From the NCBI GenBank assembly GCA_963966185.1, contig CAWZYM010000298.1, forward strand, positions 118,501 through 182,500: DNA of 64,000 bases, in the 5' to 3' direction. Below, piece by piece: positions 1-9,435 of this stretch. The stretch's first letter is position 1, and each line of letters opens with the position of its first letter. Both the position numbers and the translations under genes were made by a program. A model generated the notes under the pieces. That model made no database searches. It saw nothing but the letters and a program-made list of their open reading frames with translations, and was not told the origin of the DNA. This DNA comes from Rhabditoides inermis. Lineage: Eukaryota > Nematoda > Chromadorea > Rhabditida > Rhabditidae.

Positions 1-864
1 TTCTCAAATAACGCCGTGCGCAAACGAGACAGGTCTGAAAGCGTGGACTTCAGGGTGTTAGTTGCTTATGTTCTTATGAGACCTCTTTTTTAAGCTCTAA
101 ATGTTTGTGACAAACTGAGAACAATTTCAAATTGCTAAATTTTGAATTCATGAAGTTGAAGTGGGGAAGTCAGATATGTTATCGCGTCGCAGTCTCGCCC
201 GCCTGTGGCAGGGCACAGCCAGAGAGACGCGACTCCTCTACGCCCCGCCCCCTCACCTCTCGCACCGGGTTCTCGAAACAAGACTCGGGTGTGAAAACAT
301 AGCGGAAATCATGAAAACGAAATGCTGAAACAACATTATACTAAGATGGAGTGAAACATGGGATGTTCAGTGGTGCAGTTCCCATTTCGATCGGACGTCA
401 TTGAACCAGTGAAAAGTGTACGGATCGAAAGATGTCAATTTGAATTAGCCACTTTGCATCGAAATATCTCGATGAATGAAATAAAATTTACTCTAATATT
501 TTGTATACAGATCAACAATATATAGATAGGTATAAATCCAGAAGTTTGTTTATCTATACTCAATGTGACTTCAATCACAGCGGCTTCTTTTCATGCTGAA
601 TCGTGTTTCTCACATGGACACCCAGGGTGTCAATTTGAATGAAGAAAATGAGATTGAAATGTGCATTCCGGGCAAATCATGCATGCTGAATTCATTAGTG
701 TTATTCGTTTATTTTTAGTTTGATCAGATAACGATATATAATCAATGTCACGCTATGTCACGGCCCGGGCCGTGACGTCACGGCCGAATGGTCAAAGCTT
801 GTGATCGGGACAGTATATTCCTGATTCGGAAAACGAATCACAATCGATTTTAATATTTGTGTTT
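1..864. other. No gene seen; left-edge spacer
   Basis: I see no convincing coding exon on either strand. The only structure of note is a perfect 18-bp GC-rich palindrome at 758-775, followed by a second copy of its CACGGCC half-site at 780-786. It resembles the ends of the GC-rich MITE at 1643-1829 and may be a collapsed pair of such ends, but that is inference. Confidence 0.5.
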
Positions 865-1040
865 TATAGTCGGATTGGATCCTATATGCCATCCGTGACA
901 TTTCACATGTTGTGCAGTTTTGTGCAACACAACATGTATGTCATCAAATATCCAAAACGCTTCCATCAGTAGGAATCGAACCCGTGAACAGATCGCGGCG
1001 ATTGTGCGCTACTGGCGCACACTACCACTGCACCATAGAG
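865..1040 (-). repeat. tRNA-derived SINE, left (inverted) copy
   Basis: Read on the minus strand, this has a Pol III A box (TGGTGCAGTGG, 1025-1035) and a perfect B box (GGTTCGATTCC, 972-982) at tRNA-like spacing. A non-tRNA tail follows, containing a hairpin (ACATGTTGTG...CACAACATGT) and an end shared with the copy at 1160-1334. Cloverleaf pairing looks poor and the tail is shared with the second copy, so this is a SINE or tRNA-headed repeat and not a working tRNA. Confidence 0.65.
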
Positions 1041-1159
1041 GCAGTGGTTAAGAGATCGAAGAGAGAGCCCATCTGGCTGCACTGGCCTCTTCAGTGTACG
1101 ATGATGAGATATAACAAGCATGCATATCTTCGATATGCAATGACCTCTCAGTACGAGCC

Positions 1160-1334
1160 TCAATGGCGCAGTGGTTGAGAGCGCCGCCAGTGCGCAATCG
1201 CTGAGTTCTGACCACGGGTTCGATTCCTTCGCATGAAAGCGTTTTGGATATTTGAAGACCTTCATGTTGTGTTGCACAAAACTGCACAACATGTGAAATG
1301 TCACGAATGGCATATAGGATCCAAACCGACTATA
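1160..1334 (+). repeat. tRNA-derived SINE, right copy
   Basis: A plus-strand copy of the element at 865-1040. The A box TGGCGCAGTGG is at 1164-1174 and the B box GGTTCGATTCC at 1217-1227. The tail (GCGTTTTGGATATTTGAA, then the hairpin and GGCATATAGGATCC) matches the reverse complement of the left copy. The two copies are head-to-head, tRNA ends inward, separated by about 120 bp. Confidence 0.65.
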
Positions 1335-1642
1335 TCAAAAGTGCATTTTGACATTTCGAGTGTCTTTTTCAGCGTCTGAAATTATCTAGGAAGCCCTTGG
1401 GGAACAACTCATTATATTCGGGCAACAAGTACAAGTTTGTGTTTTATACTATGAGTAATCTAGAGATATCACTATTCAAGGTCGCAGTGAGAGTGCACTT
1501 AGTGTAGTTTGTAGTCTGAGTGTGTAATGCACTCGCATTTGCTCTACTATGATCTTATTTTGATCCAGATTTAGCCGCGTACTTTTAAAATGAAACAGTT
1601 AGCCAAATTAAATGAGTAATCTACTATCACTTCCTCACATCG

Positions 1643-1829
1643 CACGGCTCGGCCGGCTGATCGCTCGCCGCTGTCACAGCGAGTGGCACGCGTCGCATGA
1701 GCCCGCGCAGCGCGGCCGCCATTTCAAAGTGCAAAATCAGTGCATGCCGCCTTTGAAGATTCCCACGCGGCGCGGCGCGCGACTGTGACAAGCGATATAG
1801 GCGCGCGGCGATGAGCGGGCCGAGCCGTG
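1643..1829. mobile_element. GC-rich 187-bp MITE with 5-bp target duplication
   Basis: The ends are inverted (CACGGCTCGGCC at the left, GGCCGAGCCGTG at the right). The element is flanked by a direct 5-bp repeat, CATCG (1638-1642 and 1830-1834). The duplicated locus near 5220-5240 carries the uninterrupted empty site with a single CATCG. There is no coding capacity. The 5-bp duplication and CAC ends fit Transib-like elements, but superfamily assignment is inference. It lies about 70 bp upstream of the A1 TATA box. Confidence 0.85.
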
Positions 1830-1900
1830 CATCGAGAGTTGTTGTATGTGCAAGCTACACAACTACATACATACTCATCCAATCATTAGTCATCATTTGG

Positions 1901-1908
1901 TATAAAAG
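1901..1908 (+). promoter_or_regulatory. TATA box of peptide gene A1
   Basis: TATAAAAG about 70 bp before the A1 start codon, conserved with copy A2 (5306-5313). Confidence 0.6.
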
Positions 1909-1970
1909 GTATGGAAGACAGGAAGGGAAGACATCCACTCGCCATCTACTCACTACTACAACATCCAGAA

Positions 1971-2350
1971 ATGCATTTCCTCGCTCTCGTGTCTGGCTCT
2001 CCTCTCCTGCCACGCTCTCTCGGCCGTCATACCAGTCTTACCAGGAGACGTGTCGAGTTCAACTCCGGAGCACCCCTCGAACCCAGGTGAGCCCCTCCCT
2101 CTCTCTCCCTCTCCCACCCCCTCTCTCCCTCCCTTTCTTTCCCTCTCACCCTCGTTCTCTTTCCAGTCCTCTTCGATCGGAGCGTCGTCGTCGTTGGTTG
2201 GGTGGATTCTCGGGCTTCGGTGGTTCCAGTGGCTACTCCTCTGGTGGATTCGGTGGATTCGGTGGACCATTCGGGGGTGGATTCGGAGGCTACAGATCCG
2301 CTGGATACAACAGCTACGGAGGCATGAACGGATTCGGATTCGGAAAGTAA
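1971..2350 (+). pseudogene. Gly-rich secreted peptide gene A1, probably decayed
   Basis: Paralogue of A2. Exons are 1971-2086 and 2167-2350 with a phase 2 intron, giving 99 residues. The mature region after RRRR (WLGGFSGFGG... ending GFGFGK) is intact and nearly identical to A2, with Asn for Ser near the end. Exon 1 is damaged: a 2-bp loss about seven codons in and a 4-bp loss about 65 bp later shift the frame and then restore it. The hydrophobic signal-peptide core is thus replaced by an Arg/Ser/Pro-rich stretch, so secretion is doubtful. A MITE also sits in its promoter. The 3' flank has AATAAA near 2390. It could still be expressed as a non-secreted product; calling it a pseudogene is inference. 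Confidence 0.65.
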
Positions 2351-2353
2351 AAC

Positions 2354-2848
2354 AGAAACACTCATTCATATTGTATTAATATTCTTGTAAATAAAACTTG
2401 ATTTCAAGATTTTTTGGATGATATCCTTTGATTTGAATCATTGATTTGGTATGATTTGATATTTGAAATTGGGTAATATATTTTAGCTTAAATTATAGCT
2501 TATTTCAGTGCGTTATCACACGCTGTACTTATTTATGAGGGGGAAGGGGGGGGGAGGGAGAAGGGAGGAGGAGTTCTGGCTGGTGAAATGGTGAAATGCT
2601 GTCAAAACCTATTCCACACTCACGCTTAGTGCTGTGCAGAAGCGTCGTCTTCAAGTGTCTGTGCCACGAGAGAAGTGGAAATGGAAGTATGTACGTCTCT
2701 CGTCTCTCTCATTACACACTCACTCGTGTGACAGTGTTTTGTGAAGAAAAAAACGAACGAATAAAATTTCGTACCAATTGTTCTCAGCCAAAAACAAGAC
2801 GGAGCCTTGGATTATAACGATTGTGAGAACTAGATTAGTTCAACTAAC
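2354..2848. other. Spacer; no gene seen
   Basis: Holds the A1 3' region with an AATAAA near 2390 and a G-rich tract at about 2539-2560, then unrecognised sequence leading into the BEL/Pao remnant. Confidence 0.45.
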
Positions 2849-3572
2849 GTGCTATATGAGGTAAATCGTCACTCCCCATTCGACTTTAATAAAGCAATCA
2901 CGAAAAGACGGATTTCACTATATCTGGGTGGTTTTTACGACACTCAGGATGCGTTTCTTCCGCTGGTCGTAGATGGAAAACTAATTATGCAGGAGTTGTG
3001 GACAAATCAAAAAGATTGGGATGATGCTATCACGGATGAGCATATAATCGAACGCCTAAAAATCGTTGACGCTAATATAAAAAAGCGAACCTACTAAAGA
3101 TACATAGATACATGAACACTAATGATTGCGTACTGCATGAGCTATGCGTTTTCGGAGACGCATCGAAGAAAGCATACGGTAGCGTTGCGTACCTCCGCAG
3201 AAAGATACCTGATGGTATCTTTGTAATTAATCAACTAATGACAAAACAGAAGAATCCACCAGAAAAAGTGATAAACACAATTCCGCGTCGGAATTATGCG
3301 GAATTCTCGCTTCTATCAGGCTAGCCAGCTATTTATTAAAACAAAAGTTTCTGGATATAAAAAAACGTATATTTTTGGATTCTGAAATTGCCTTGAACTG
3401 GGTTAAAGGAGCAAAAGAAGGAAATCCGACATTCGTACGGAATCGAGTCGCCAGTATAAAAGAAAAGGTCTCATTGTTGAGTGATTCCGGTGTCAAGGGG
3501 CGAGCAATTGGAAAGTCGGCCCCCCTTAACTATCGATGTATCGATGGCCATAAATCATTGGCCTGCAGTTAA
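2849..3572 (+). mobile_element. BEL/Pao LTR-retrotransposon pol remnant
   Basis: Three plus-strand open segments in different frames match consecutive parts of a BEL/Pao pol polyprotein. The first has the GFYD...PLVV.GKL..QELW pattern after the reverse transcriptase. The second has an RNase H-like start (CVFGDASKKAYGSVAYLR). The third has DSEIALNWVKG. Stops and frameshifts separate them, so no functional enzyme can be made. It lies between the two copies of duplication A, and no complete LTRs were recognised. Confidence 0.75.
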
Positions 3573-3799
3573 GATCCACATACCTCACCTAGACTCTGTA
3601 GCATTGCATAGTGTAAACATTGCGGGCGGCTCTCTTGTGAACTATACGGTCCAGACTGCAGACTGGTGTGATAAATGGTCTAGGGTCGAGGCGAACCAAC
3701 AGTTGACAAGCGGCACAGAGTCGAATAGCCATTCTACTATTATACATCACGCAACTAGCCGTTCACGCAGGTACGATAATATCAAAACTCACCTATAGC

Positions 3800-4370
3800 G
3801 AGAACCGTTTCCGAGCGGCGAAGGACATTCTGAAAGCACATCAAGAAGTCTACGAATCGGGGGGGGGGACATCAACACCGGATGCCTCGACTCCGGCAAC
3901 GACGGCAGCTGCCAGCACGGCGGAGGATGGAAGATACATAGATACCCCCGTCATGCACCAGCAAACCTGCCAGCGAATGCTTTCCCTTCAGCTACATCAC
4001 GGATTCCACCACCGTGGCAGCTGCAGTACCAGCAGCAGACGAACGGGCGTCGGAAACAGCACTCAGGCCCGTGCCTTTTCCACCGCCGATCGGGCGAGGG
4101 CCGATCCCACAACACCAGCGCCTGTCCGCTCACTATCGAGGAGAAGCGGGCCATCTGCTCAGGAGAGCGCCTTTGCCATGGCTGCCTGCCGACCGAGGGA
4201 AAGCACGACACAAGGAGTGTGAGCTCTACTCCTGCAGACACTGTGGCATGAGCCGCTTCCTGTACCGCTCAAATCCAGGCAACTTCCAGCGAGGAGGAAG
4301 ACCCAGCAATGAAGGACACCCCAAGGACCACCACCTCTGCTACATCAAGGGTCCCCGAAATTTCTAGCAA
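3800..4370 (+). mobile_element. BEL/Pao gag-like zinc-knuckle remnant
   Basis: Around 4070-4290 there is a Cys/His-rich pattern (CPLTIEEKRAICSGERLCHGCL, then after a frame change KECELYSCRHCG) like the zinc knuckles at the end of BEL/Pao Gag. It is frame-broken. In this strand orientation it lies downstream of the pol remnant, the reverse of the gag-pol order of an intact element, so the locus is rearranged or composed of two insertions. Confidence 0.5.
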
Positions 4371-4960
4371 GTGCAGGCCATCTCCACCAGCTATCATCAG
4401 CTACAATCCATCTACTACCCCCTCGCTTCGACCGCTCGCTCCCCCCCCCCCCACTATGGCAGGGCTTGCCACGGGAGACGGAACGACGTGGCCCCGCCCA
4501 CTCGGCTGCGCCCCCCCCCCTTTTCTCCCCATCTCCCTCACTTATATATCTGTCTAGCTATCTAGCAGCCAACGAACATCTCCGGAAACCAGACCGAACG
4601 ATCATCACCAGCATTCTCCCTACCTTCATGGCATTCGTCTGGAAAATCTATAATTGGTTCATTGATCAATAAACCGGAAAGTAAAACAAACCTGCAGTAT
4701 CGTGTTCAACGTTCACACTGTTGATAGTAAGAGGGAAGGCTGTGTTAGACTATTCAACTTGGGATGGCGGAATGTGACAGAAACACAACTACATCCACGC
4801 GGTGTTGTTTGTACATTTCATACAGCCGGGTTAATCATCATCATTGAATTTACACTCGTTCTCGAATCTCACATACTTTCACTACACGCTGAACTATGGT
4901 GTAGACAAGTCAAGTTGTCAAAGAGTAAGTATTTAGAATTTAGTCAAAACGAAATGATTT
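4371..4960. other. Spacer with C-rich tracts; possible LTR tail
   Basis: Contains C-runs at about 4440-4452 and 4511-4520 and an AATAAA near 4669. This could be the 3' LTR of the retroelement, but I found no matching 5' LTR, so that is unproven. No gene recognised. Confidence 0.35.
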
Positions 4961-5305
4961 AGGAAGCCCTTGGGGGAACAACTCATTTCATTCGGCTAAC
5001 TAATTTATATGTAAGTCTATGATGAGTAATCTAGAAATATCACTAATTCAAGGTCGCAGTGAGAGTGCACTTAGTGTATGTAGTTTGTAGTCTATCTGTG
5101 TAATGCACTCGCCTTTGTCTGATCCTACCCTACTATGATCCAGTTTGATCCAGATTTGACCTTATACATACATTCAAAAATGAAACAGTTAGCCAAATTA
5201 AATGAGTAATCTACTATAACTTTCCTCACATCGAGAGTTGTTGTATATGCAAGCTACACAACTACATACTCATCCAATCATTAGTCATCACAAACAACCA
5301 CTAGG

Positions 5306-5313
5306 TATAAAAG
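5306..5313 (+). promoter_or_regulatory. TATA box of peptide gene A2
   Basis: TATAAAAG, 68 bp upstream of the A2 start codon and conserved in the duplicate A1 promoter. Confidence 0.65.
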
Positions 5314-5373
5314 GTATGGGGTAAGGAGGGAAGACATCCACTCGTCTTCTACTCACTACTACAACATCCAGAA

Positions 5374-5833
5374 ATGCGCTTCCTCGCTCTCGTCTGTCTG
5401 GCTCTCCTCTCCTGCCACGCTCTCTCGGCAGTCATACCAGTCTCACCTGGAGACGTCGTTGACGAGTCCAACTCCGGAGCATCCATCCAACCCAGGTGAG
5501 CCCTCTCTCCATTCCCTCTCTCCATTCCCTCTCTCTACTCTCTCTCTCTCCCTCCCTCTCCTTCTCTCTACCTCTCCCTCCCTCTCCCTCCCTCCCTCCC
5601 CCTCTCTCTCCCTCTCTCTCTTTCCCTCTCACCCTCGTTCTCTTTCCAGTCCTCTTCGATCGGAGCGTCGTCGTCGTTGGTTGGGTGGATTCTCGGGCTT
5701 CGGTGGTTCCAGTGGCTACTCCTCTGGTGGATTCGGTGGATTCGGTGGACCATTCGGGGGTGGATTCGGAGGCTACAGATCCGCTGGATACAACAGCTAC
5801 GGAGGCATGAGTGGATTCGGATTCGGAAAGTAA
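5374..5833 (+). CDS. Secreted Gly-rich peptide precursor A2
   Basis: Exons 5374-5495 and 5650-5833 encode 101 residues. The start gives a clear signal peptide (MRFLALVCLALLSCHALSA), then an acidic propeptide (GDVVDESNSG) and a tetrabasic site RRRR. After it comes a peptide of about 51 residues rich in GGF/GGS/GGY that ends in GFGFGK. The intron is phase 2, just upstream of the basic site, and is mostly CT-rich. The design matches nematode antimicrobial peptide precursors of the NLP/caenacin type: secreted, furin-type cleavage, then a Gly/aromatic-rich cationic peptide. The terminal Phe-Gly-Lys is a textbook C-terminal amidation signal, so the product may end in Phe-amide. Function as antimicrobial or cuticle peptide is inferred from composition only. 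Confidence 0.8.
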
Positions 5834-6215
5834 ACTCGCTACCATTGTTCGCGTCTGTTCACTGCCAATCAAATGCTCTATCACACTATATAATAAACTA
5901 TTGTATCAATTTTTCACTTGTTCGCTAACTGGTTTCAATATGTGTATGAGCTCTCTCGCTCTCATACACATTATATGTCTCTATGTCTGAAGATCTCGCA
6001 ATCCCAATCAATATATCTCATATGAACAATCTGAAAATGTTATGAGTCAAGAGAGTATGCATTAAAGTACTCGAAAAAACGGCACTTACTCATTTTGTTG
6101 CACATGAACCCGAAATCAGAAAACACAAAACGACAAAACACATCTCCACTCACTCGCTGGTTACAGTATCCCACTATACATTCTCATTGGCTACAATTGA
6201 CTCACATCTCCTCTC

Positions 6216-6291
<76 letters not shown>

Positions 6292-6776
6292 ACGCTCATT
6301 CTGCGCACTGTCTACTCTCGTTGTTCCTCAAACATTAACACACCCTCTTTACATACACTAGTCTTCTTGAATAAAACTAGATACTAGAGTACAAGATACG
6401 AAACTCGGATCACCGACAAACTGATAACAAGCACCAAGCTACGCATTCATCCCTCTGAGTGTGAATGAAGTACGCGAGAAAAGTGTTTGGTTAGTGTCAG
6501 GTTAGCCATCATTTCCATTCCCGAAACGATGTCCAGTCACGGTACCATGTCAACTCCATGCCCTATGTTGTCATGTGAATATCGTTCCGCCCTCCCGATG
6601 CCAGCTCATCTCCCTTCGTCCAACCACATCCAAATATATTCACATTCAACGAGTCTGCCTCTCTGTCTCCACATCACGCAATCCTAATTTCACCTATTTG
6701 ACTATGCCTCTCTGTGCCTCTCTCTTATCACTATGTAACTTGTCCCACCGGATCTTTCTAGAACAAGAAGAATTTG
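5834..6776. other. Spacer with long CT microsatellite; no gene seen
   Basis: 3' flank of A2 (AATAAA near 5891), a long (CT)n tract at 6219-6290, and otherwise unrecognised sequence up to the gene B promoter. Apparent serine/leucine reading frames here are translations of the microsatellite. Confidence 0.5.
6219..6290. repeat. (CT)n microsatellite
   Basis: About 70 bp of nearly uninterrupted CT dinucleotide, one of the longest of more than twenty CT/GA tracts in the window. Confidence 0.95.
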
Positions 6777-6786
6777 TATATAAAAG
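6777..6786 (+). promoter_or_regulatory. TATA box of peptide gene B
   Basis: TATATAAAAG, 36 bp upstream of the start codon, implying a very short 5' leader. Confidence 0.65.
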
Positions 6787-6812
6787 GCGATAAAGTAGCG
6801 GTAGCCTCAACG

Positions 6813-7533
6813 ATGCGACTACTGATTGCTTTGTGTTTTGCCGGGGTGCTGGCAGCTGCTCCTGCTCCTTCTCCTTCTCCCACTGCTCCTGCTCCATCCT
6901 ATTCGCAACCCAATGTGCGCTCTGCTCCTGCTCCTGTGGTCTACAACCAACCAGTGGCTCGCTCCGCGCCCCCCGCCTACAACTCTGCCATTACCCTGGC
7001 TGCCGCGAACCGACGGCGCTTCGCCCCTCCCTACCCAGTGAACGTTTCTCCCACTAACCACATGTCCGTCGCTCGCTCGGCCGCTGCTCCACTCGCTGCT
7101 GCTCCTTCTCCAAAGGACACGGTGCTGGAGAAGAGTGGCGACGTGAGGAACCTGGATCAGACGTGAGTGAAGGAAAATATTTGTCTCAGCCCGGTGGTGT
7201 ATGGTAGATAGGTTCGGGGGGATTAGGGTGGTTACGGAGAAGCCTGGATGAGTCGTGGGAAGGAGACTCGTCTTAGACTCGTCTTTCAGACCCGCCCGCT
7301 CGGCCCGCCGCCGTCGCTGGTTCGGAGGCCTGGGCGGATTCGGAGGACTCGGAGGATTCGGATATCGTGGATTCGGAGGATACGGTGGATATGGTGGATA
7401 TGGTGGATATGGTGGATATGGTGGATATGGTGGATATGGTGGATATGGTGGTTACGGAGGTTACGGTGGCTATGGATACCGGGGTTTCGGCGGATATGGC
7501 GGATATGGCTACGGTTGGGGAAAGAGAAAGTGA
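6813..7533 (+). CDS. Secreted Gly/Tyr-rich peptide precursor B, long propeptide
   Basis: Exons 6813-7162 and 7290-7533 give 197 residues, about twice the length of its relatives. The signal peptide is MRLLIALCFAGVLAAAP. A propeptide of about 100 residues is full of Ala-Pro/Ser-Pro dipeptides and repeats an RSAP/ARSA motif, which may mark extra cleavage points. A tetrabasic RRRR then precedes a GGLGGFGG...GGYGGY peptide with about ten GGY units, ending YGWGKRK. The phase 2 intron position matches the other cluster genes. The GGY block is encoded by a 9-bp minisatellite, so its length is likely polymorphic. The Trp-Gly-Lys-Arg end predicts amidation. Probable antimicrobial or cuticle peptide; exact role unknown. 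Confidence 0.8.
7379..7460 (+). repeat. Coding minisatellite (GGATATGGT)n
   Basis: About nine tandem copies of a 9-bp unit encoding Gly-Tyr-Gly within exon 2 of gene B. Near-perfect identity between copies indicates recent expansion. Confidence 0.85.
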
Positions 7534-7973
7534 GGTGTTCAGTTTTTACAGTTATTACATACTTCATTCAGTTATTACATACTTTTTTCGTAATTGCCGT
7601 TTTCAAGTACTTGTTTGGTGTTTTATTTGATAATAAATGTGAATATTTATGTGATATGTTTGAACTGTTACTTACCGTACAAAGACAGTCATACAAACGG
7701 ACCGACGTGCGAATAGTATCAGTATGTTTGGATTCCAAAATGCAGTATAGTTCTGTGCTCGCAATAAGTTGCGCGCGGTGGGGTAGATCAGAGAAAGACA
7801 GAGAGTCAGCTCTCGGCAATAGCGCGCAAAACTCGAGAGGCAGACGGTTGTGGCACCGTATTCCGTATTTCGAACTGCAAGAGAGGTAGATAGAAAACTA
7901 TCGCTCTGGCGGAGGTTATAAAAGCTCTTGCAATGTTCACAAATGAACACACAATCCGGAACATGAGACATGG
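7534..7973. other. Spacer; no gene seen
   Basis: 3' flank of gene B (AATAAA near 7632) and unrecognised sequence up to the left edge of duplication C. Confidence 0.5.
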
Positions 7974-8656
7974 GACTCATCGAGTGGTGACAGTCGTAGG
8001 AGACCAGAGATGAGATCCTTTGAGGCACAGAAGATGCGGCAAAGGGAATCATACAATGAGCCAAAAACAATATAGAGGATCCTACCAGTTGATCCTGTAA
8101 GAATTCTGTAAGAATTCTGTAAGTAGAATTCTTACATGTAAGAATTCTGATGTGATTTCGAGAATTTCTTGCGCAACGTGGACACTGGTCACTATACTAT
8201 ACAGCCTATGGCCTATCCTCAACAGATTTTGAACAACAGATGACCGAGAGCAGCTGAAGAGACAAGAGAAAAGCCACTGTACGCTTCCTCCATCAGTATT
8301 CAAATTCAACTACTTGCAGTTGCATATACTGTGTGTCAAGGCTGCGTTCGAGGAACACACATGGATGATTTGCTACAGTATCAGTAAGTGAGTATGACTT
8401 TCAAACTCGCGTTGGCGTGTTCGCGATTCGCCATCCCTAGTGCCCTCGACTCGCCAAACTCCAAGTCACACTCACACACCCGAAGAACACACTACATGTC
8501 TGTTATATATTATATCATTCTCTACCTCTCTTCATGTACTCCTAACCATACACCCAATCAGTGTGACTCACTATCAGTGATTACAAATCCCACTCATCGT
8601 TCAGCCAAGTGGGTGAAGTATAGACGAGGACTAGAAGTGCAGGCGACAGGGGATGC

Positions 8657-8664
8657 TATAAAGG
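8657..8664 (+). promoter_or_regulatory. TATA box of peptide gene C1
   Basis: TATAAAGG, 61 bp upstream of the start codon; identical in copy C2. Confidence 0.6.
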
Positions 8665-8717
8665 CAGGCGGGGAGGGTTGACAGGCAAGTGCTCACTCAC
8701 TCGACTGCTCACTCCAC

Positions 8718-9008
8718 ATGCATCCCTCCTCCCTCCTTCTCCTCCTCGCTTGCCTGGCTCTCGCTTCGGCCGCCTTCCTTCCCCCATCCCATCTCAAGTC
8801 CCATCCCGACGAGCCCAATCACGATATGTGAGTTACAGTAACCGTATAATGACGTCATTGCATACTCAGTCACACGCGTGCGAAGCGGTACGGCTACTGG
8901 GGCGGTATGGGCGGATACGGGGGTTACGGTGGATTCGGCAGTTACGGTGGCTATGGAGGATACGGTGGAGGATACGGTGGATACGGTGGATATGGATGGG
9001 GTCGCTAA
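8718..9008 (+). CDS. Secreted Gly/Tyr-rich peptide precursor C1
   Basis: Exons 8718-8827 and 8870-9008 with a 42-bp phase 2 intron give 82 residues. The signal peptide is Leu-rich (MHPSSLLLLLACLALASAA). A short propeptide ending HTRAKR is followed by a peptide of about 40 residues starting YGYWGGMGGYGG and ending YGWGR. The single KR site and final Trp-Gly-Arg fit prohormone cleavage plus amidation. This gene most resembles the QWGYGGYGG-type NLP peptides of Caenorhabditis that are induced by fungal infection or wounding. AATAAA at about 9064 is the likely poly(A) signal. Differs from C2 by one extra Gly unit and one Thr/Ser change. Confidence 0.85.
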
Positions 9009-9435
9009 ACACTGCTGTATTGTACTCGTGTACATCATTTCACTTATCAAATGATCAATTCGTAATAAATGTCTGCATATAATTCTGTGTATAGATGCGC
9101 CTCATTCCAAAAGTACCAGTCATAATTCGATGCGTACGGTAAGTATTTTGGAAGAAGATATTTTAATTCTGAAATCATACATACTCTTGTAGAACCGGTC
9201 AAAAGGCACACAGTTTGGGCGATTTTGGACAGACGGCTGAAGAGTTGTTTCGACAAAATGCTCTATATGAAAACTCCTAGTTGATAGGCAGTAGGCACAC
9301 ATGTTCAGTTTTTTAACGTCACTTTATCCTCAGAAGAAATCTAAGCAGTCTCTATCATGCAGGTGGCTGATATCAACTGATAACATCATTTATTTTCAAT
9401 TTATGTATCTAATGTAATCCATACTTCACTAAATA

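Larger units (their letters stand above)
1391..2353 (+). repeat. Segmental duplication A, copy 1
   Basis: Starts at GGAAGCCCTTGGGG and matches 4961-5836 through the promoter, both exons and the stop codon of the peptide gene. Relative to copy 2 it has gained the 187-bp insertion at 1643-1829 and lost 6 bp of coding sequence. Confidence 0.85.
4961..5836 (+). repeat. Segmental duplication A, copy 2
   Basis: Counterpart of 1391-2353, carrying the intact gene A2. It preserves the pre-insertion sequence at the site where copy 1 has the 187-bp MITE. Confidence 0.85.
7974..9435 (+). repeat. Segmental duplication C, copy 1
   Basis: Begins at GACTCATCGAGTGGTGACAG and is shared with 11118-12979. It includes peptide gene C1 and, from about 9095, a 5'-truncated copy of the TA-flanked element seen whole at 12127-13356. 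A local GTAAGAATTCT tandem repeat at 8096-8150 is absent from copy 2. It ends exactly where the RTE 3' tail begins. Confidence 0.85.

Noticed and set aside
865..1334. Functional tRNA genes
   Set aside because: A and B boxes are good, but stems do not pair as a cloverleaf and both copies share a long non-tRNA tail, so these are SINEs.
1811..2350. 179-codon open frame starting inside the MITE
   Set aside because: It runs through the TATA box and the A1 intron. The gene structure with an ATG at 1971 and a phase 2 intron is supported by copy A2.
7370..7470. CRISPR-like or regulatory direct repeats
   Set aside because: The 9-bp units are in frame, encode Gly-Tyr-Gly and have no spacers; this is a eukaryotic coding minisatellite.
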